A stretch of 64,000 bases of DNA from contig CM035808.1 in assembly GCA_020466095.1 (NCBI GenBank), positions 23,636,296-23,700,295 on the forward strand, written 5' to 3'. Positions 48,301 through 57,461 of this stretch are shown here, in pieces. Made by a program: the position numbers and the translations under genes. The DNA is from Chlorops oryzae (Eukaryota; Arthropoda; Insecta; Diptera; Chloropidae). Under the pieces are notes generated by a model, which did no database searches, was not told the origin of the DNA, and saw nothing but the letters and a program-made list of their open reading frames with translations. Positions within the stretch are counted from its first letter, which is position 1. Each line of letters begins with the position of its first letter.

Positions 48301-51300
48301 ATTGAATATTCATTTAGAATAGGACTGTTTTAATGGGTTCGCTAAACCATAGTTTCCGCAACTGCCTCCGAAAGTACATCGATCGATCGATCGCTCGATC
48401 GCTCGCTCACCTGATTTCCACATTTCAGCACAGCAACAGAACAAAACCAGTTTCATCGTTTGTTTGTTAATTCTAAACCATAACATTATTATACTATTTA
48501 GCAGTCGAGTGCAAATTGACTTCATCCACATTTTATGTATTCAAATTTTGCTCCAAAAATCTCTGTATACATTCTAAACATTGCGCGTGTATTTCAATTG
48601 ATAAATAAAAATTTCTTTCAGTCTTGCACGCAGCATTTAGAAGTCAAACTCACTGAATCAAAAAACGCTATTAACGCTTCTTGGCTTAAATTTATAAATA
48701 ATCCAAAAATCTGTATCTCTAAGAAACTCAAAATTTTTGAGACGGCTGCTAAGTCATTTTTATTGTATGGAGCGCAGGTTTGGGGCATTTGGAAATTTGA
48801 GCAAGTGGAGAAGCTTTTGAGATTTGTTGTGAAGAAAATGCTTTTCCTACCATCAAACACACCTAATTATTTGTTACACTTGGAAACGGGAATATGCACT
48901 CATTATATACCTGCACGCACTCTCTATATGTTTTTTTTCCTATGTGTTGCGTTGCCTAAGTCTCGCTGAGGGTCGCTTTCCTAAAATGGCTGCTGTGGGT
49001 GTGGCTAGCAGAAATGTTTACTATGCCTCTGAGTGGCGTAAACTTTTCTCTAATTGTGGCCCCGGCAACGTAAACTTCTCATTGGAGTCTCTTAAATTGT
49101 CACTACCTGACCTTTTACAAAAATATCAGCAATTGGAAATGCAACGTCATCTTGAAGTCGCTCGTGCAGGTTCTTTTCATGATTTGTACCCGTCGCTGAG
49201 CGTACACCGAGAGAAAAAGGTAGTTATATTAACTGAAACAGCAGGTTAAAATAACCGAGTTCACCGTTAATTCTTAGCTTATGTGTAGTAGCGGTCGATT
49301 TAACAGTACAAACACAGTCAATAGGGATATAACTACCTGATGGTTGATATAACTGTCTCGCGGTTAAATCAACTGTCACCAGCGACTGGGAAAAAAAAAT
49401 TTATTTTTTGCTTTGACTTTTTTTACCTTCTTTTATTAATATTTTTTTTTTTTATTAAATTATTATATTTTTTCTTTATTTATTTGTTTATATTTAAATC
49501 TTTTTCTCTTTCATCTCTTTAAATTTTCTCGCCTCGGCCGAGCCTTGAACCGCAGACCACCACTTCGCTGGGCGAACGTCTAACCATTACGCTAAACGAA
49601 CGAATTTAATTTGTTGGTCAAAACGCTCACTTGAGCTTATGGTTGCAAAATTTTTTGCTTGAAAATGAACCATTAAAAAAAATTAAATAAATTAAAATCT
49701 TAAAAATTTAGGAGAAAATTTTTGCCTTAAAAAACAACTACACTCTGAAAAAAAAAAACTAATTAAAAAAAAAAAATCCAGAAAAATTCTCGCCGCCAGC
49801 AGGGATAGAACCCCGAATCTCACGACGGTCAACTCACAGCTTAAACAACTGAGCTATTGAAAACTCCGGAGACGGTTGATCAGAATGCGAACTTATACGT
49901 CTAAGTGAACGAAAGCGAATTTGAACATAAAAAGTGACTATTTTTCAACTGTTGATTTGACTTCCTTTTCCAGTGCATTTAACGGGGAATACAGTTAATT
50001 TGACAGTTCTTATTTCTCTCGGTGTAGACATTGTACCTTACTTTGTGGATAGCTTCCCTGTCTACTCTATAGACATCGTGCTACGTGCTAGGGGGGTCTT
50101 TGTTGAATCTGAATGGCAGAGCCTTTTAAGACAAGACTGACGGCATATGCACTATCTGCAACTTGGACGCAGTGGAAAACACACATCATTTTATCGGGGT
50201 CTGTCCCGTATTTTGCGCATACAGATCTAAGTTTTTTGGTAGTCGAGCGTTGTCTCGAGAGGAGGTTATTTCGATCTGAAACGGTTCAAATTTTACAAAT
50301 CTTTTCAAGTACATAGAGATGTCTGCCTTAAATACAGGGAATTAATTATAAGTGAATTTGAATAATTATTGTAAGCCAATCTGGCACGCAACACATGGTG
50401 TTACTGCCGGTCTATTCACTACGTTGTTTGGTAAAAGATTGTTAACATAGTTTTAAGAATTTTGAATAAAAAAATACATACATACATATAATACATACAT
50501 AAAAATTTCTTTATGAATTCTTTTCAGGATTTCAATGAACAGTGTCCCTACTCACTGTCTCCGGTTAGTACAAAAAGTCAAAAGCTGCTAAGATCACCAC
50601 GAAAGGCGACTAGGAAAATATCGCGCATACCATTCAAGGTTAGTATAATCGTAATATCAATAATTACATTTACAAAAAAAAAAAAAAAAAAAAAAGAGCG
50701 AATCCATTAATCCATTCTTAATAACATGTCAACAAAACACAGGTCTTGGACGCTCCAGAACTGCAAGATGATTTCTATTTGAACTTAGTCGATTGGTCGT
50801 CACAAAATGTGCTCGCTGTTGGTTTGGGCAGTTGTGTTTACCTCTGGAGTGCCTGCACGAGTCAAGTACGTTCATTTTCAAAGCAGCTCTCTCTTATAGA
50901 CGCTGCTCTAAGCTACTTAAAAGCTAAGTAGTACTGGCCTACACTGTTTTTTTCTTTCGTTTTCTTTCGTTTTCTTTTGTTTGTTCGCTATTTAGTTGAT
51001 CATTGAAATGAAATTTAATTTGCTTCTCGATTATCGCTTTTCTTAGGTAACACGTTTATGTGACCTTAGCGGCGATTCAAATACCGTAACATCGGTATCG
51101 TGGAACGAACGTGGTAATTTGGTAGCGGTTGGAACACATCAAGGCTATGTGACAGTTTGGGATGTTGCGGCTAGTAAGCAGGTGTGTGCTTTTTTTTTTA
51201 AGTCTTTTGTTTTCATTCGAAATGTTTAGCAACATTGTTGCCTCTAAAGAGTGCTTTAGAAATATCTAAAAATCCAAGCATACTTTTATGCTCATAAGAG

Positions 51301-52025
51301 AAAAAAAAAAATTTGCTTTCGCTCATCTATAGATAAATAAATTGAATGGTCATTCGGCGCGCGTTGGCGCACTGGCTTGGAACGGTGATATTCTTTCGTC
51401 CGGCTCAAGAGATCGCCTTATTATTCAACGTGACACACGTACGCCGGCACAGCAAACGGAACGGCGTCTTGTTGGTCATCGTCAAGAGGTGTGCGGCTTA
51501 AAATGGTCACCGGATAATCAATATTTAGCAAGTGGTGGCAACGATAATCGCCTGTATGTTTGGAATCAACATTCATTAAATCCCGTTCAATCGTATACGG
51601 AGCATATGGCCGCGGTGAAGGCGATTGCATGGTCACCACATCATCATGGACTCTTAGCTAGCGGCGGTGGTACCGCAGATCGTTGTATTCGTTTTTGGAA
51701 CACACTAACTGGCCAACCGATGCAATGCGTTGATACCGGCTCGCAAGTGTGTAATTTAGCATGGTCAAAGCACTCATCGGAGCTAGTCTCAACACATGGG
51801 TATTCACAGAACCAAATTCTAGTATGGAAGTATCCATCGCTAACCCAAGTGGCCAAATTAACGGGTCATTCGTATCGTGTACTCTATTTAGCATTGAGTC
51901 CTGATGGCGAAGCAATAGTCACTGGTGCTGGGGATGAGACATTAAGATTTTGGAATGTTTTCAGTAAGGCCAGAAGCCAAAAGGAGAACAAATCAGTTTT
52001 GAATTTATTTACGAATATTAGGTAA
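23831..52025 (+). CDS. fzr: Fizzy-related (Cdh1), APC/C activator
   Basis: Six coding exons: 23831-23952, 28792-29044, 50528-50638, 50743-50865, 51047-51181 and 51333-52025, together 478 residues, the usual fly length. Fizzy-related loads substrates onto the anaphase-promoting complex in late mitosis and G1 and drives endocycle entry. The C-box DRFIPCR is at residues 35-41, CDK-type SP sites lie in the N-terminus (LLRSPRK at 145-151), a seven-bladed WD40 propeller spans about 165-470 and the protein ends in the Ile-Arg tail that docks on the APC/C. The start exon probably begins with 5' UTR at 23513, after a strong acceptor. Intron 2 is 21,483 bp and full of transposons, whereas introns 3-5 are 104, 181 and 151 bp. 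Every junction is GT-AG and frame-consistent. No inactivating change is seen. Confidence 0.97.
24240..24629 (+). mobile_element. 5'-truncated LINE fragment (C-terminal Zn-knuckle and tail)
   Basis: In fizzy-related intron 1. The peptide [20 protein letters not shown] is the Cys/His knuckle found at the C-terminus of non-LTR retrotransposon ORF2. The untranslated part (TATCATCTGTTCGAATAAAA, GACATG...) and the CCTAACCTAACCTAA end match the copy at 44438-44754. Frame-shifted and non-functional. Confidence 0.75.
24630..26469. other. fizzy-related intron 1, mostly unclassified
   Basis: AT-rich. A GC-richer block at about 25870-26085 is open on the minus strand ([19 protein letters not shown] and onward) and has a different composition from its surroundings; it may be an old retroelement piece, but I do not recognise it. 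Confidence 0.35.
26470..27855 (-). repeat. Dispersed repeat DR-A, complete but split by a LINE
   Basis: Minus-strand copy with both ends: ACAAGTAAG...GACAATAGAATACCCGACAC near 27850-27785 and GTGTCGGGTATAATG near 26482-26470. The two CAGACYCTAGTACTGGAGGTACC words are at about 27572 and 26785. A LINE fragment with its duplication accounts for the extra 509 bases. Confidence 0.85.
26996..27493 (-). mobile_element. 5'-truncated LINE with exact 11-bp target duplication
   Basis: Inserted in DR-A. Flanked by TTTGTAGCCAT at 26985-26995 and 27494-27504. On the minus strand it encodes [16 protein letters not shown] and [20 protein letters not shown], the region after RNase H and the Cys/His knuckle of I/LOA/R1-like retrotransposon ORF2, and ends in a (TAA)n tail, as in I-type elements. 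In-frame stops upstream show it is dead. Confidence 0.88.
27856..28791. other. Remainder of fizzy-related intron 1
   Basis: AT-rich with poly(T) runs; no element or gene supported. Ends in the acceptor CCTCTTTAG of exon 2. Confidence 0.5.
29045..29814. other. Start of the 21.5-kb fizzy-related intron 2
   Basis: Donor CAG|GTAAGA at 29044/29045. No further feature recognised before the GA tract. Confidence 0.5.
29815..30405 (+). repeat. 590-bp (GA)n purine tract
   Basis: Nearly uninterrupted GAGAGA with A-rich interruptions (GAGAAAAAGAGAGAGA units), pure purine on the gene strand. Open frames in it (RERERE, or SLSLSL on the other strand) are repeat by-products. It is complementary in type to the CT tract at 18705-19890. 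Confidence 0.95.
30406..32395. other. fizzy-related intron 2, unclassified
   Basis: AT-rich; a short (CAG)n at about 31365-31382 and an A/T-only block at 32230-32390. No gene or bounded element recognised. Confidence 0.4.
32396..32528. repeat. 133-bp near-perfect palindrome
   Basis: Arms of 43 bp (GGCCTAATTATGTATTCCGA... / GGCCTGATTATGTATTCCGA... on the reverse strand) with two mismatches, around a centre that is itself partly self-complementary (TTTTTATGAATG / CATTCATAAAAA). Foldback MITE in poly-AT context. Confidence 0.8.
32616..33478 (+). repeat. Dispersed repeat DR-A, complete reference copy
   Basis: An 860-bp repeat found in several places in this window. It starts ACAAGTAAGTGTGTTATAG with hairpin GTCAGGC-GA-GCCTGAC, has ATACCCGACACA near the 5' end and its inverse TGTGTCGGGTAT at the 3' end, and a second hairpin CGACACA-GAG-TGTGTCG. 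Two internal modules share CAGACCCTAGTACTGGAGGT about 280 bases apart (near 32890 and 33170). A (GACA)n tract (33303-33350) precedes the conserved GGACATGTCTAAATCGAATC. No coding capacity. The general layout recalls an abundant drosophilid repeat carrying GACAGACGGACATGGCTA; I do not assign a family. Confidence 0.85.
33479..34054. other. fizzy-related intron 2, AT-rich
   Basis: Poly-A/T-rich; nothing supported. Confidence 0.4.
34055..34227. mobile_element. TA-flanked MITE (Tc1/mariner/pogo type)
   Basis: Ends TAGTGAAACTTCAATAACTC and, on the reverse strand, CAGTTAAACCTCAATAAATC; TA on both sides (34053-34054, 34228-34229). 173 bp, non-coding; internal CTTGAA/CTCGAA words are typical of pogo/Tigger-type ends. 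Confidence 0.65.
34228..36323. other. fizzy-related intron 2, unclassified
   Basis: AT-rich; open frames here are short and unlike known proteins. Nothing supported. Confidence 0.4.
36324..36534. mobile_element. Inverted-repeat MITE, 211 bp
   Basis: Ends CAGGCCTGTGCTAGAATC and CAGGCATGTCCTAGAATC (reverse strand) continue as GGAATCGGAA on both sides. CAGG ends suggest hAT, but the flanks (AATTTATT, ATTAACGT) give no clear 8-bp duplication. Confidence 0.6.
36800..37908. mobile_element. hAT-like element with ATCGAT subterminal repeats
   Basis: Ends TAGAGCTGGAGAACTATCGA and, reverse strand, TAGAGCTGGAGAAACAATCA fit the hAT TIR pattern. TATCGATA/ATCGAT palindromes cluster near the right end. Flanking 8-mers (ATTTTTGC, GTAGTTTC) do not match, so the two ends may belong to different copies. 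Includes the ATC microsatellite at 37430-37650. No transposase seen. Confidence 0.5.
37430..37650 (+). repeat. (ATC)n/(ACC)n microsatellite
   Basis: About 220 bases of CATCACCACCATCAT-type triplets followed by CCATCGATAG. Its frames are simple-sequence by-products. Confidence 0.9.
38244..38787. mobile_element. hAT MITE with perfect 8-bp target duplication
   Basis: TIRs CAGGGTTGGAAC (12 bp, perfect) and flanking TTGATAGG at 38236-38243 and 38788-38795. 544 bp, no transposase. It sits inside an older stretch of repeated GATAATCGATAGG words (38160-38240 and 38790-38825), which it split. Confidence 0.9.
38826..41121. other. fizzy-related intron 2, unclassified
   Basis: AT-rich with homopolymer runs; no bounded element or gene recognised. 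Confidence 0.4.
41122..41426. mobile_element. PIF/Harbinger-like MITE, TAA target
   Basis: Ends GGCCCGATATTACAGTGCAT continuing ACTTAAG in perfect inverse orientation; flanked by TAA at 41119-41121 and 41427-41429, the 3-bp target type of PIF/Harbinger. 305 bp, non-coding. Confidence 0.75.
41473..41612. mobile_element. Small GGGGCC-ended inverted repeat element
   Basis: Ends GGGGCCGTTTTC and GGGGCCATTTTC (reverse strand), flanks TAA and TAG; about 140 bp. Harbinger-like ends but the duplication is imperfect. Confidence 0.5.
41613..44166. other. fizzy-related intron 2, unclassified
   Basis: AT-rich. A short stretch near 42830-42900 gives [10 protein letters not shown] in one frame, faintly like a Tc1/mariner transposase linker, but with stops on both sides; not called. 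Confidence 0.35.
44167..45073. mobile_element. hAT-like element carrying a LINE insertion
   Basis: Ends TAGGGTTGTAAA and TAGAGTTGTAAA (reverse strand), then many AATCGATT words on both sides. Flanks ATACCAAC (44159-44166) and GTACCAAC (45074-45081) are an 8-bp duplication with one mismatch. A LINE 3' end occupies 44438-44754. Confidence 0.75.
44438..44754 (-). mobile_element. LINE 3' end, nested in the hAT-like element
   Basis: On the minus strand it reads [20 protein letters not shown], a retrotransposon Cys/His knuckle, then [12 protein letters not shown] and stop, a short 3' UTR containing GGTATCACAACGGGCC and CGGCCTAAGTG, and a CCTAACCTAACC tail. Flanks ATTAATTGACT (44427-44437) and ATTGATTGACT (44755-44765) form an 11-bp duplication with one mismatch. 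Same family as 24240-24629. Confidence 0.8.
45074..47049. other. fizzy-related intron 2, unclassified
   Basis: AT-rich with long T runs. A GC-richer patch at 46250-46460 is open on the minus strand but matches nothing I recognise. (ATC)n at about 46986-47010. Confidence 0.35.
47050..47346 (+). mobile_element. LINE fragment, RNase-H-distal end
   Basis: The frame from about 47090 reads SGHCNLN, then [20 protein letters not shown], the Cys/His knuckle after RNase H of non-LTR retrotransposons, and ends at TGA 47344-47346. The loop before the knuckle is shortened compared with intact members. 5' truncated; family differs from the 24.2 and 44.4 kb copies. Confidence 0.7.
47487..48220. mobile_element. 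TTAA-flanked MITE, copy 1
   Basis: Perfect ends GGGGGTCTTCTCATTGA (reverse strand from 48220 the same), flanked by TTAA at 47483-47486 and 48221-48224: piggyBac-type target. 734 bp, non-coding. Copy 2 at 55251-55981 is nearly identical and in the same orientation. Confidence 0.88.
49531..49606 (-). repeat. tRNA-like segment 1 (not an intact tRNA)
   Basis: Reverse strand TTAGCGTAATGGTTAGACG resembles an A box and D arm, GCGGTTCAAGGCTCGG a B box and T arm. Acceptor and D stems can pair, but the anticodon loop and T stem do not fit a functional tRNA. Confidence 0.55.
49795..49870 (-). repeat. tRNA-like segment 2 (not an intact tRNA)
   Basis: Reverse strand ATAGCTCAGTTGTTTAAGC is a good A box and D arm; GGGGTTCTATCCC is a B box with one departure from GGTTCGANNCC. 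The acceptor stem is not convincing. SINE-head-like. Confidence 0.55.
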
Positions 52026-52744
52026 ATTTGCTGTTTTGATTAGACATTTTCACTGTACTTCAACGTACCCAAGCACACACACACAAAAGCACACACACAA
52101 ACATTTATATTCTTGGTGTATGTAAATCAATTTTTATACATATGTCTATATGTACTTGAATTTGAGAAAATAATCAGTCCCCTTAGTAAAGAAAAACCAA
52201 ATGTTAATTTAAGACTAAAAGTATTTTTTAAGCTTTTTAAAGTAAGTGCTTAAATTAATGAATTCTTCGATTAAGCAAAATTTATTGAATTAATATAATT
52301 TGTAACACGCGCACCGCACTCCGTACTGCATAACCATTAAGTTTAAAGCTGACAAAAATTAGACCATTACAAACTTTTATAATTACTTATATATATATTT
52401 TTTTTTATTAGAATTATATGATCAAAAAGAATATATATTTTGTATAGTCGCAACTAATTCCCCTCCTTGAAGCCAATGTGCAATTCGCGTAGCTCTTTAA
52501 CTTTTGTGTACAATGTATAATATTTTTTGAAGTATATTTTTAGGCCAGTTTGAATACAATTATCTGGATATTATTGTTTGGAATTTTCCGGTTTCTCATG
52601 CCTATTTTCAAATATATTTTATTGTACTTAGAAAACTTGTAAATAACAATCCTAATGTAATTTTAAGCAAATGAAAAATCAACTGGATGTGTATTTGTAC
52701 TCTAACAAAAAGAATTGAAGGACATTAGAAGCTGAAAGAATAAA
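52026..52744 (+). other. Probable fizzy-related 3' UTR
   Basis: AT-rich sequence after the stop, with (CACA)n at 52072-52100 and a candidate AATAAA at 52739-52744. Confidence 0.5.
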
Positions 52745-53362
52745 TTTTGAGAATGTTAAATTGTATTTGAGATGAAATTCTCCCGAATGAATGAGTGACA
52801 TGATTGCCCGTGTTGAGAAGTTATTGCAATTGGAATCTAATTAATTGATGGCAGTCATAAAAAAAAAAAAATGGATGGAGGATTTTGTAATGGTACATAT
52901 TGTTGAAGGATGATATCGCATAAGTCGAATGGAGAAGGTGCAAATGTAGAGGGTAAAACGAAAGAACAACGTCAAAGACGAAGAAATTATAACTGATGTT
53001 ACCTATAGCCCCGCAGTAACAAAGAGGTAAATTTACCGAAAAGGAGTACTCTGTGATTACTCGAAATGTGACTAGTCAAAATGTAGAGCATCTTATGTTT
53101 GAGAATTGACTAGACCTCGAGTAGGAACAAGTGGTCTTGAAGAAGTTAAGTTAAAAAATTAGACCAACTGGTATATAAGGGACAATTGATCTCTAATTGA
53201 TCACTATAGGTTTACTCGTGGAGTAGTTAAATGTGGGAGTGGTTATTTTTCAATGACAGCTCAATGTTAAAAAAATACATTTCAAAGCATTTATGAGGAA
53301 GTGGTCTTGGTAGTTTTGTGGCTAGTTGCGGAGTAGTTGAAATTGCTGTAGGGAGAGTAGTG
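52745..53362. other. Intergenic
   Basis: AT-rich spacer; nothing recognised. Confidence 0.4.
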
Positions 53363-53864
53363 CCCTTCAGTACGCGGAGCTACTTCCGAGCTAACGAAAT
53401 CGCTAACTACCGGGTTGTGGGGGGTAGTTCCTCGTCAATCTACTTTGAATGTTTTTCAGAGGAGAATTTAACACGGCCATGTCCTAGGCGGTAGGCAATC
53501 GCCACCGCTTCGCTTACCTTTAGCACCTCAAATAGGTACCCCCAAGTAAGCACTCACTTCGCTGATACCAAGTAGGTTGCTATTTCTGTGGGGCTTCTAC
53601 TAAATGGGCCTGACAATATCTGCTCGAAAAGTAAGACAAAATTGTCAAGTCGGCAGCACTGAATAAAACCAAAATATACAGCAAAAGAATCGAAAAAACA
53701 AGAGGGATAATTTTTGCTTTTGTTTTTAGTATAGCAGTTGTCATATTTCGTACTTGCTATAGATTACACGCAACCCTACTTTGGGTTAGTGATATATGTA
53801 CCAACGAGTAGGTACCGAAATGGTTAGCCCAAATACGGCAATAGCCACTTTCCGTACTGAAGGG
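53363..53864. mobile_element. TIR element with CCCTTCAGTACG ends
   Basis: Perfect 12-bp inverted ends about 500 bp apart, with GGTACC(C/T)... and GTAG-type words repeated inside. Target duplication not resolved; non-coding. Confidence 0.5.
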
Positions 53865-53965
53865 TGACACCTTGTTTATTGTATGTGTGTGTGCGTTTGT
53901 ATGTGTGAATTAAATTTCGTAGATGATGTTGTTTTGAGCCACCTAAAATTATGCAATGCTTGTTC

Positions 53966-54886
53966 TTAGGTCAGCTCTACGTAAACTCGTATAATAGCAC
54001 GACTGATTCCGTAGCATATCCATTCGGTGTGAAAACAGTAGGTCCCCCGCGGCAAAGGTAAAACATCGGTCATTCGATGATTTAAATGAGCTGTATCCAA
54101 TTTATCAACAATTATGTCGTGCTAAAAAGACAGGAACAAACCCAAAGATCGGTGATCAACTAGAAAGTATTAATTTTTTTTTTGGAAACCTACATTGTAC
54201 GGGCATGTGTGATTTATGTTCGAATAATTTTTAAATAGAGAATGAAAATATGAGCCAATGGGATTTGGCTTTTTTGATGCATAAAGCTTACACGCATCGT
54301 ACGTTATGTTATACAGAAAAGGTTTATATCCGTTGGCACGTTTCAAGATCGCCATATTTATCTAAAATAATACAAAACTTCAGCTTCACAGAATTAATCA
54401 CAAAAGCTTTAGAAATACTCACAAAAGAATTAGTTACTGGCTTTTGAAGTAAATTGACTCGCAGAGACATGTATTTAAAGGTGCGATTGTACGACTTCAA
54501 ATAACAATATTCGATGTGAAGAAATTCTTCGTCCAATGGAATGCAATCGATGTTGATGAAATTTAATGAAGCGTTCGCCTGTAAGGGGAAAATATTTTTG
54601 CTATTTCAATAAATTGCAATAAAATGAATGTGCAAATTTTAGATCCATAATATGGTGATGGAAGCGCTGGAAATACTACCGCAAACAGTTATAAAAATTT
54701 TTCTGGTACCCTACTTTCGCGATAGCAAGAAAGAAATTAGGTATTCCATTGTTTTTCAAACAAGTTTCCACTATAAACTGCTCCAAAAAAAAAAATGTGA
54801 AAAAATCCACTTACATCAAAAACCAATGCTGGAATTATTGCAACAACCACTGGAAAGAATATTGTGATTGTAGTATCGATTTTCAT
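53966..54886 (-). CDS. DUF1091 secreted protein, gene D
   Basis: Four coding exons on the minus strand: 54886-54815, 54578-54423, 54361-54194, 54121-53966 (24, 52, 56 and 52 codons), 183 residues. Exon 1 is a hydrophobic signal peptide (MKIDTTITIFFPVVVAIIPA). Family landmarks are NIDCIPLDEEF, EYCYLKSYNRTFKYMSL, KRANGYKPFLYNITYDAC, NYSNINHTCPY and the C-terminal LPRGTYCFHTEW...VYVELT. Cys residues at the four usual places imply two disulfides. DUF1091 (DM8) proteins are small secreted fly proteins of unknown function. All splice sites are GT-AG and the frame is intact. It is the most diverged of the four copies here and lies 1.9 kb beyond fizzy-related, tail-to-tail. Confidence 0.9.
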
Positions 54887-55250
54887 GATGATTTTTCCAA
54901 ATTTTCCTAAGGTCAGTGAGGCCTCAAAGTAACGCTTCATAAAACTAAAAGTTCACTATTCGTCGTTTGTCATCTTTTTGGTTCAATATATACAATTGCT
55001 TGTTGGATGATTATCAAAAAACGTTTTAATTTCAGGTCGCACACGAATTTAATCGTTTGAAAATTAATAGATTGTTTTATGACTCGCTTATTGATTATTT
55101 TTAATTTTATATACAGGGTGTCCACGGAATTGTCTACATTATTTTAATACGCGATAGCTTATGTCAAGAGCTGTACTTTTTGTTTTTGGACCACTGGTCT
55201 AAAAGGTACCGTTTTTTGTAACAGTTTTGTGCCTATAGAAGCACCCTTAA
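54887..55250. promoter_or_regulatory. Upstream flank of DUF1091 gene D
   Basis: AT-rich, no distinctive motif seen. Confidence 0.3.
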
Positions 55251-55981
55251 GGGGGTCTTCTCATTGAAAACCCTTTTTTTGGAACCTTTTTAAAAAAATT
55301 CTTATTTGAAAACGCAAAGAATAATTGAAAACTTTTTTTATTTATTGTATTACAAAAGGTTAAAAGTAAATAAAAAAATTTTTTTTGCCTCGATACGTGG
55401 GCTGTTCAAAAAGTAATGAGACTTCAAAGTTGGTGGTGAAAAAAAAGGTGCCGTCACGGCGGCCACGATTCCGGGTCTCCGGAGCGTCCGAAATGGAAAA
55501 AAAAACGGGGTTATAATCAGTATAGATGTAATTCTCGGGTGAACCTCAAGCTTAATTTTGTGATTTTTTTTGACAAAATGGCGGCCATTCAAAAAAAAAT
55601 TTCAATTTCGGGCTTTTTTTTTGTAGTTTAGTGTAATAAAAAAAATAGTAAAAAATTTTTTAAAATTATGGTCGAGGTTCACCCGAGAATGGTGACAATT
55701 CTGCGTCGATTCCACTTTGTTTCATGAAAATCGGTTCAGTTGAACTGGAGATATCATGGCCGCCAGTTCGAAAAACGTGGTTTCGAGATAAACGCGTTTA
55801 AAGTTTGAAGCAACGCAAAAATTACTCGTTTTAGCGCAGATCTTGCTCGACAAAGAAGGCTATATCCTCTAAACTATTTCGAATTTCAAAAAATCCTTTT
55901 AGGGCATATTCACAACTACCCAAGCTATAAATAAATGCAAAAAAAAAAGTCGAAAAAAAGTTGCTCAATGAGAAGACCCCC
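55251..55981. mobile_element. TTAA-flanked MITE, copy 2
   Basis: Same element as 47487-48220 in the same orientation, ends GGGGGTCTTCTCATTGA, TTAA at 55247-55250 and 55982-55985. 731 bp; differs by scattered substitutions and homopolymer-length changes only. Confidence 0.88.
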
Positions 55982-55985
55982 TTAA

Positions 55986-56175
55986 AAATGCTCCCAATTT
56001 TACAAATTCGTATACCAAATTTCATCAAGATAGCGCAACTTTTTCGATAAGAAAACTGCATACAGACGGACGCACATGGCTAAATGGAAATTCCTGGCGA
56101 CGCTGATCGTTTCTGCAAATATTTTGTGTGTTATTTTTTCTCGGGTGCTTCGGGCAGTTGTGTCAGCTATAACAA
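55986..56175 (+). repeat. Dispersed repeat DR-A, 3' fragment
   Basis: Matches the 3' third of the 32616 copy (TATACCAAATTTCATCAAGA, then GATAAGAAAACTG, ACAGACGGACG, GCGACGCTGATCGTTTCT). Diverged and truncated at both ends. Confidence 0.6.
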
Positions 56176-57461
56176 TAGAAAAATATATTTATCAAGCTTT
56201 TTCAATAGATGCGCTTTAACCAATTAATTTTGATAAATTGATGCGATTTAACGATTTCAATTTTGGAAACAGATAATTTTCATGATGCTATATCTTATCC
56301 ATTATTTCAGAAATATTATTGGTGAAACGACACTTCACATTGACCTTTAAAATAATAGATATTGCTATCTTTTTTCTTCTCAATCTAGTACAATGAATTT
56401 TTATTTGATTTCAAGAAATAAATAGTTTCATACATATATACATACATATATGTATGTAGGTCAAAGTCAAGAACAACATTTCGAATATTATTGTCATGAT
56501 TACTTATCTTGAACGTTTGGCTAACGCAAAAGCGTCGACGTGATGTATGAGTTCTCCTTCCCAGTGGGAAAAATCTGAATTTTTCTACAGAAACTTCATG
56601 CGAAGAGCTCCTTACGGAATGCCTTATTTTTAACACAGCGATGTCATTGGAAATTCAGGCATTACCGATTTTGGTTACCACGTACTATAAGGTAGAAATT
56701 CAGTTTTCAGATAAATTATCTATAGCCGAACGTTTACCATACACCGTAATCAAAAGCGTAAGGCTCATTTTATGCAGTGATATGTAAGCAAATCTTTCTA
56801 AACAAAAATCTTTGACAGTCTGAAGCTTTCGCTTACAGGGTACGGGAAATCGGTAAGGCATTACCTATTGCAACAAATCCTCCATTACTTTATCATGCAA
56901 TAAAAATCATTCGTTCAATATTCCATGACGAAAAAATGAAAGAAACATTTCAGGGCTTACCGTTTTTCCCGCTGGGTTAAGTTCTCAAAGAAAATACCAA
57001 ATTATGACCAAATTACGTTCTCGGACGCAAACCAAAAATGGCTACATGCAAATGTTTTGGTACAATGAGCGCATGTTATGTGAAAACGAAACATATGACT
57101 TGTAGTCAAATCGGCGTATGCACCTTGCAAGCAAACGAAAGCAGCCACACCTTATTTGGCCAGTAATCATGTCGTGTACCCAGACCTTTAGAAAAAATAT
57201 TGTGATCACATACAGTTAGATATTCGGAAATAATAGCGAGTGTCGGCAAGAGTTTCTGTTTCTCCTCGTAATTACATAAAAAGGAACAATTTCCGGATGA
57301 TCTTGAAGAGAAACATTGTTTCCTACGAAATGTTTTTGAAGTTTTTGATGGACATTCATTCAGACGTGAAACGAGAAAAGTTATAAAATAGAAAAGTTAT
57401 TAAAAAAAAAAGGGGAAATGTTGCCATACGAATTGGAAAAAAAAAAAAAAATCTCCGTGCA
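56176..57461. other. Intergenic
   Basis: AT-rich. No gene or bounded repeat that I can support. Confidence 0.4.

Larger units (their letters stand above)
49205..50024. mobile_element. TA-flanked TIR element containing two tRNA-like segments
   Basis: Perfect 12-bp ends CACCGAGAGAAA and flanking TA (49203-49204, 50025-50026). The boundaries are fixed independently because discounting the element plus one TA restores the retrotransposon frame. 820 bp. GTTAAAT(C/A)AACTG-like words recur in both subterminal regions. Tc1/mariner-type target. Confidence 0.85.
48620..50490 (+). mobile_element. Non-LTR retrotransposon 3' part, split by a TIR element
   Basis: The frame encodes the C-terminal thumb region of a LINE reverse transcriptase ([56 protein letters not shown]). 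A frameshift lies near 48945 and stops follow in the 3' part. The frame continues after the 49205-50024 insertion when that and one TA are discounted. It ends in a (CATA)n tail near 50470-50500, just before fizzy-related exon 3. Confidence 0.78.

Noticed and set aside
49531..49870. Two functional tRNA genes
   Set aside because: A and B box-like words are present, but the stems and anticodon loops do not fit a functional tRNA.
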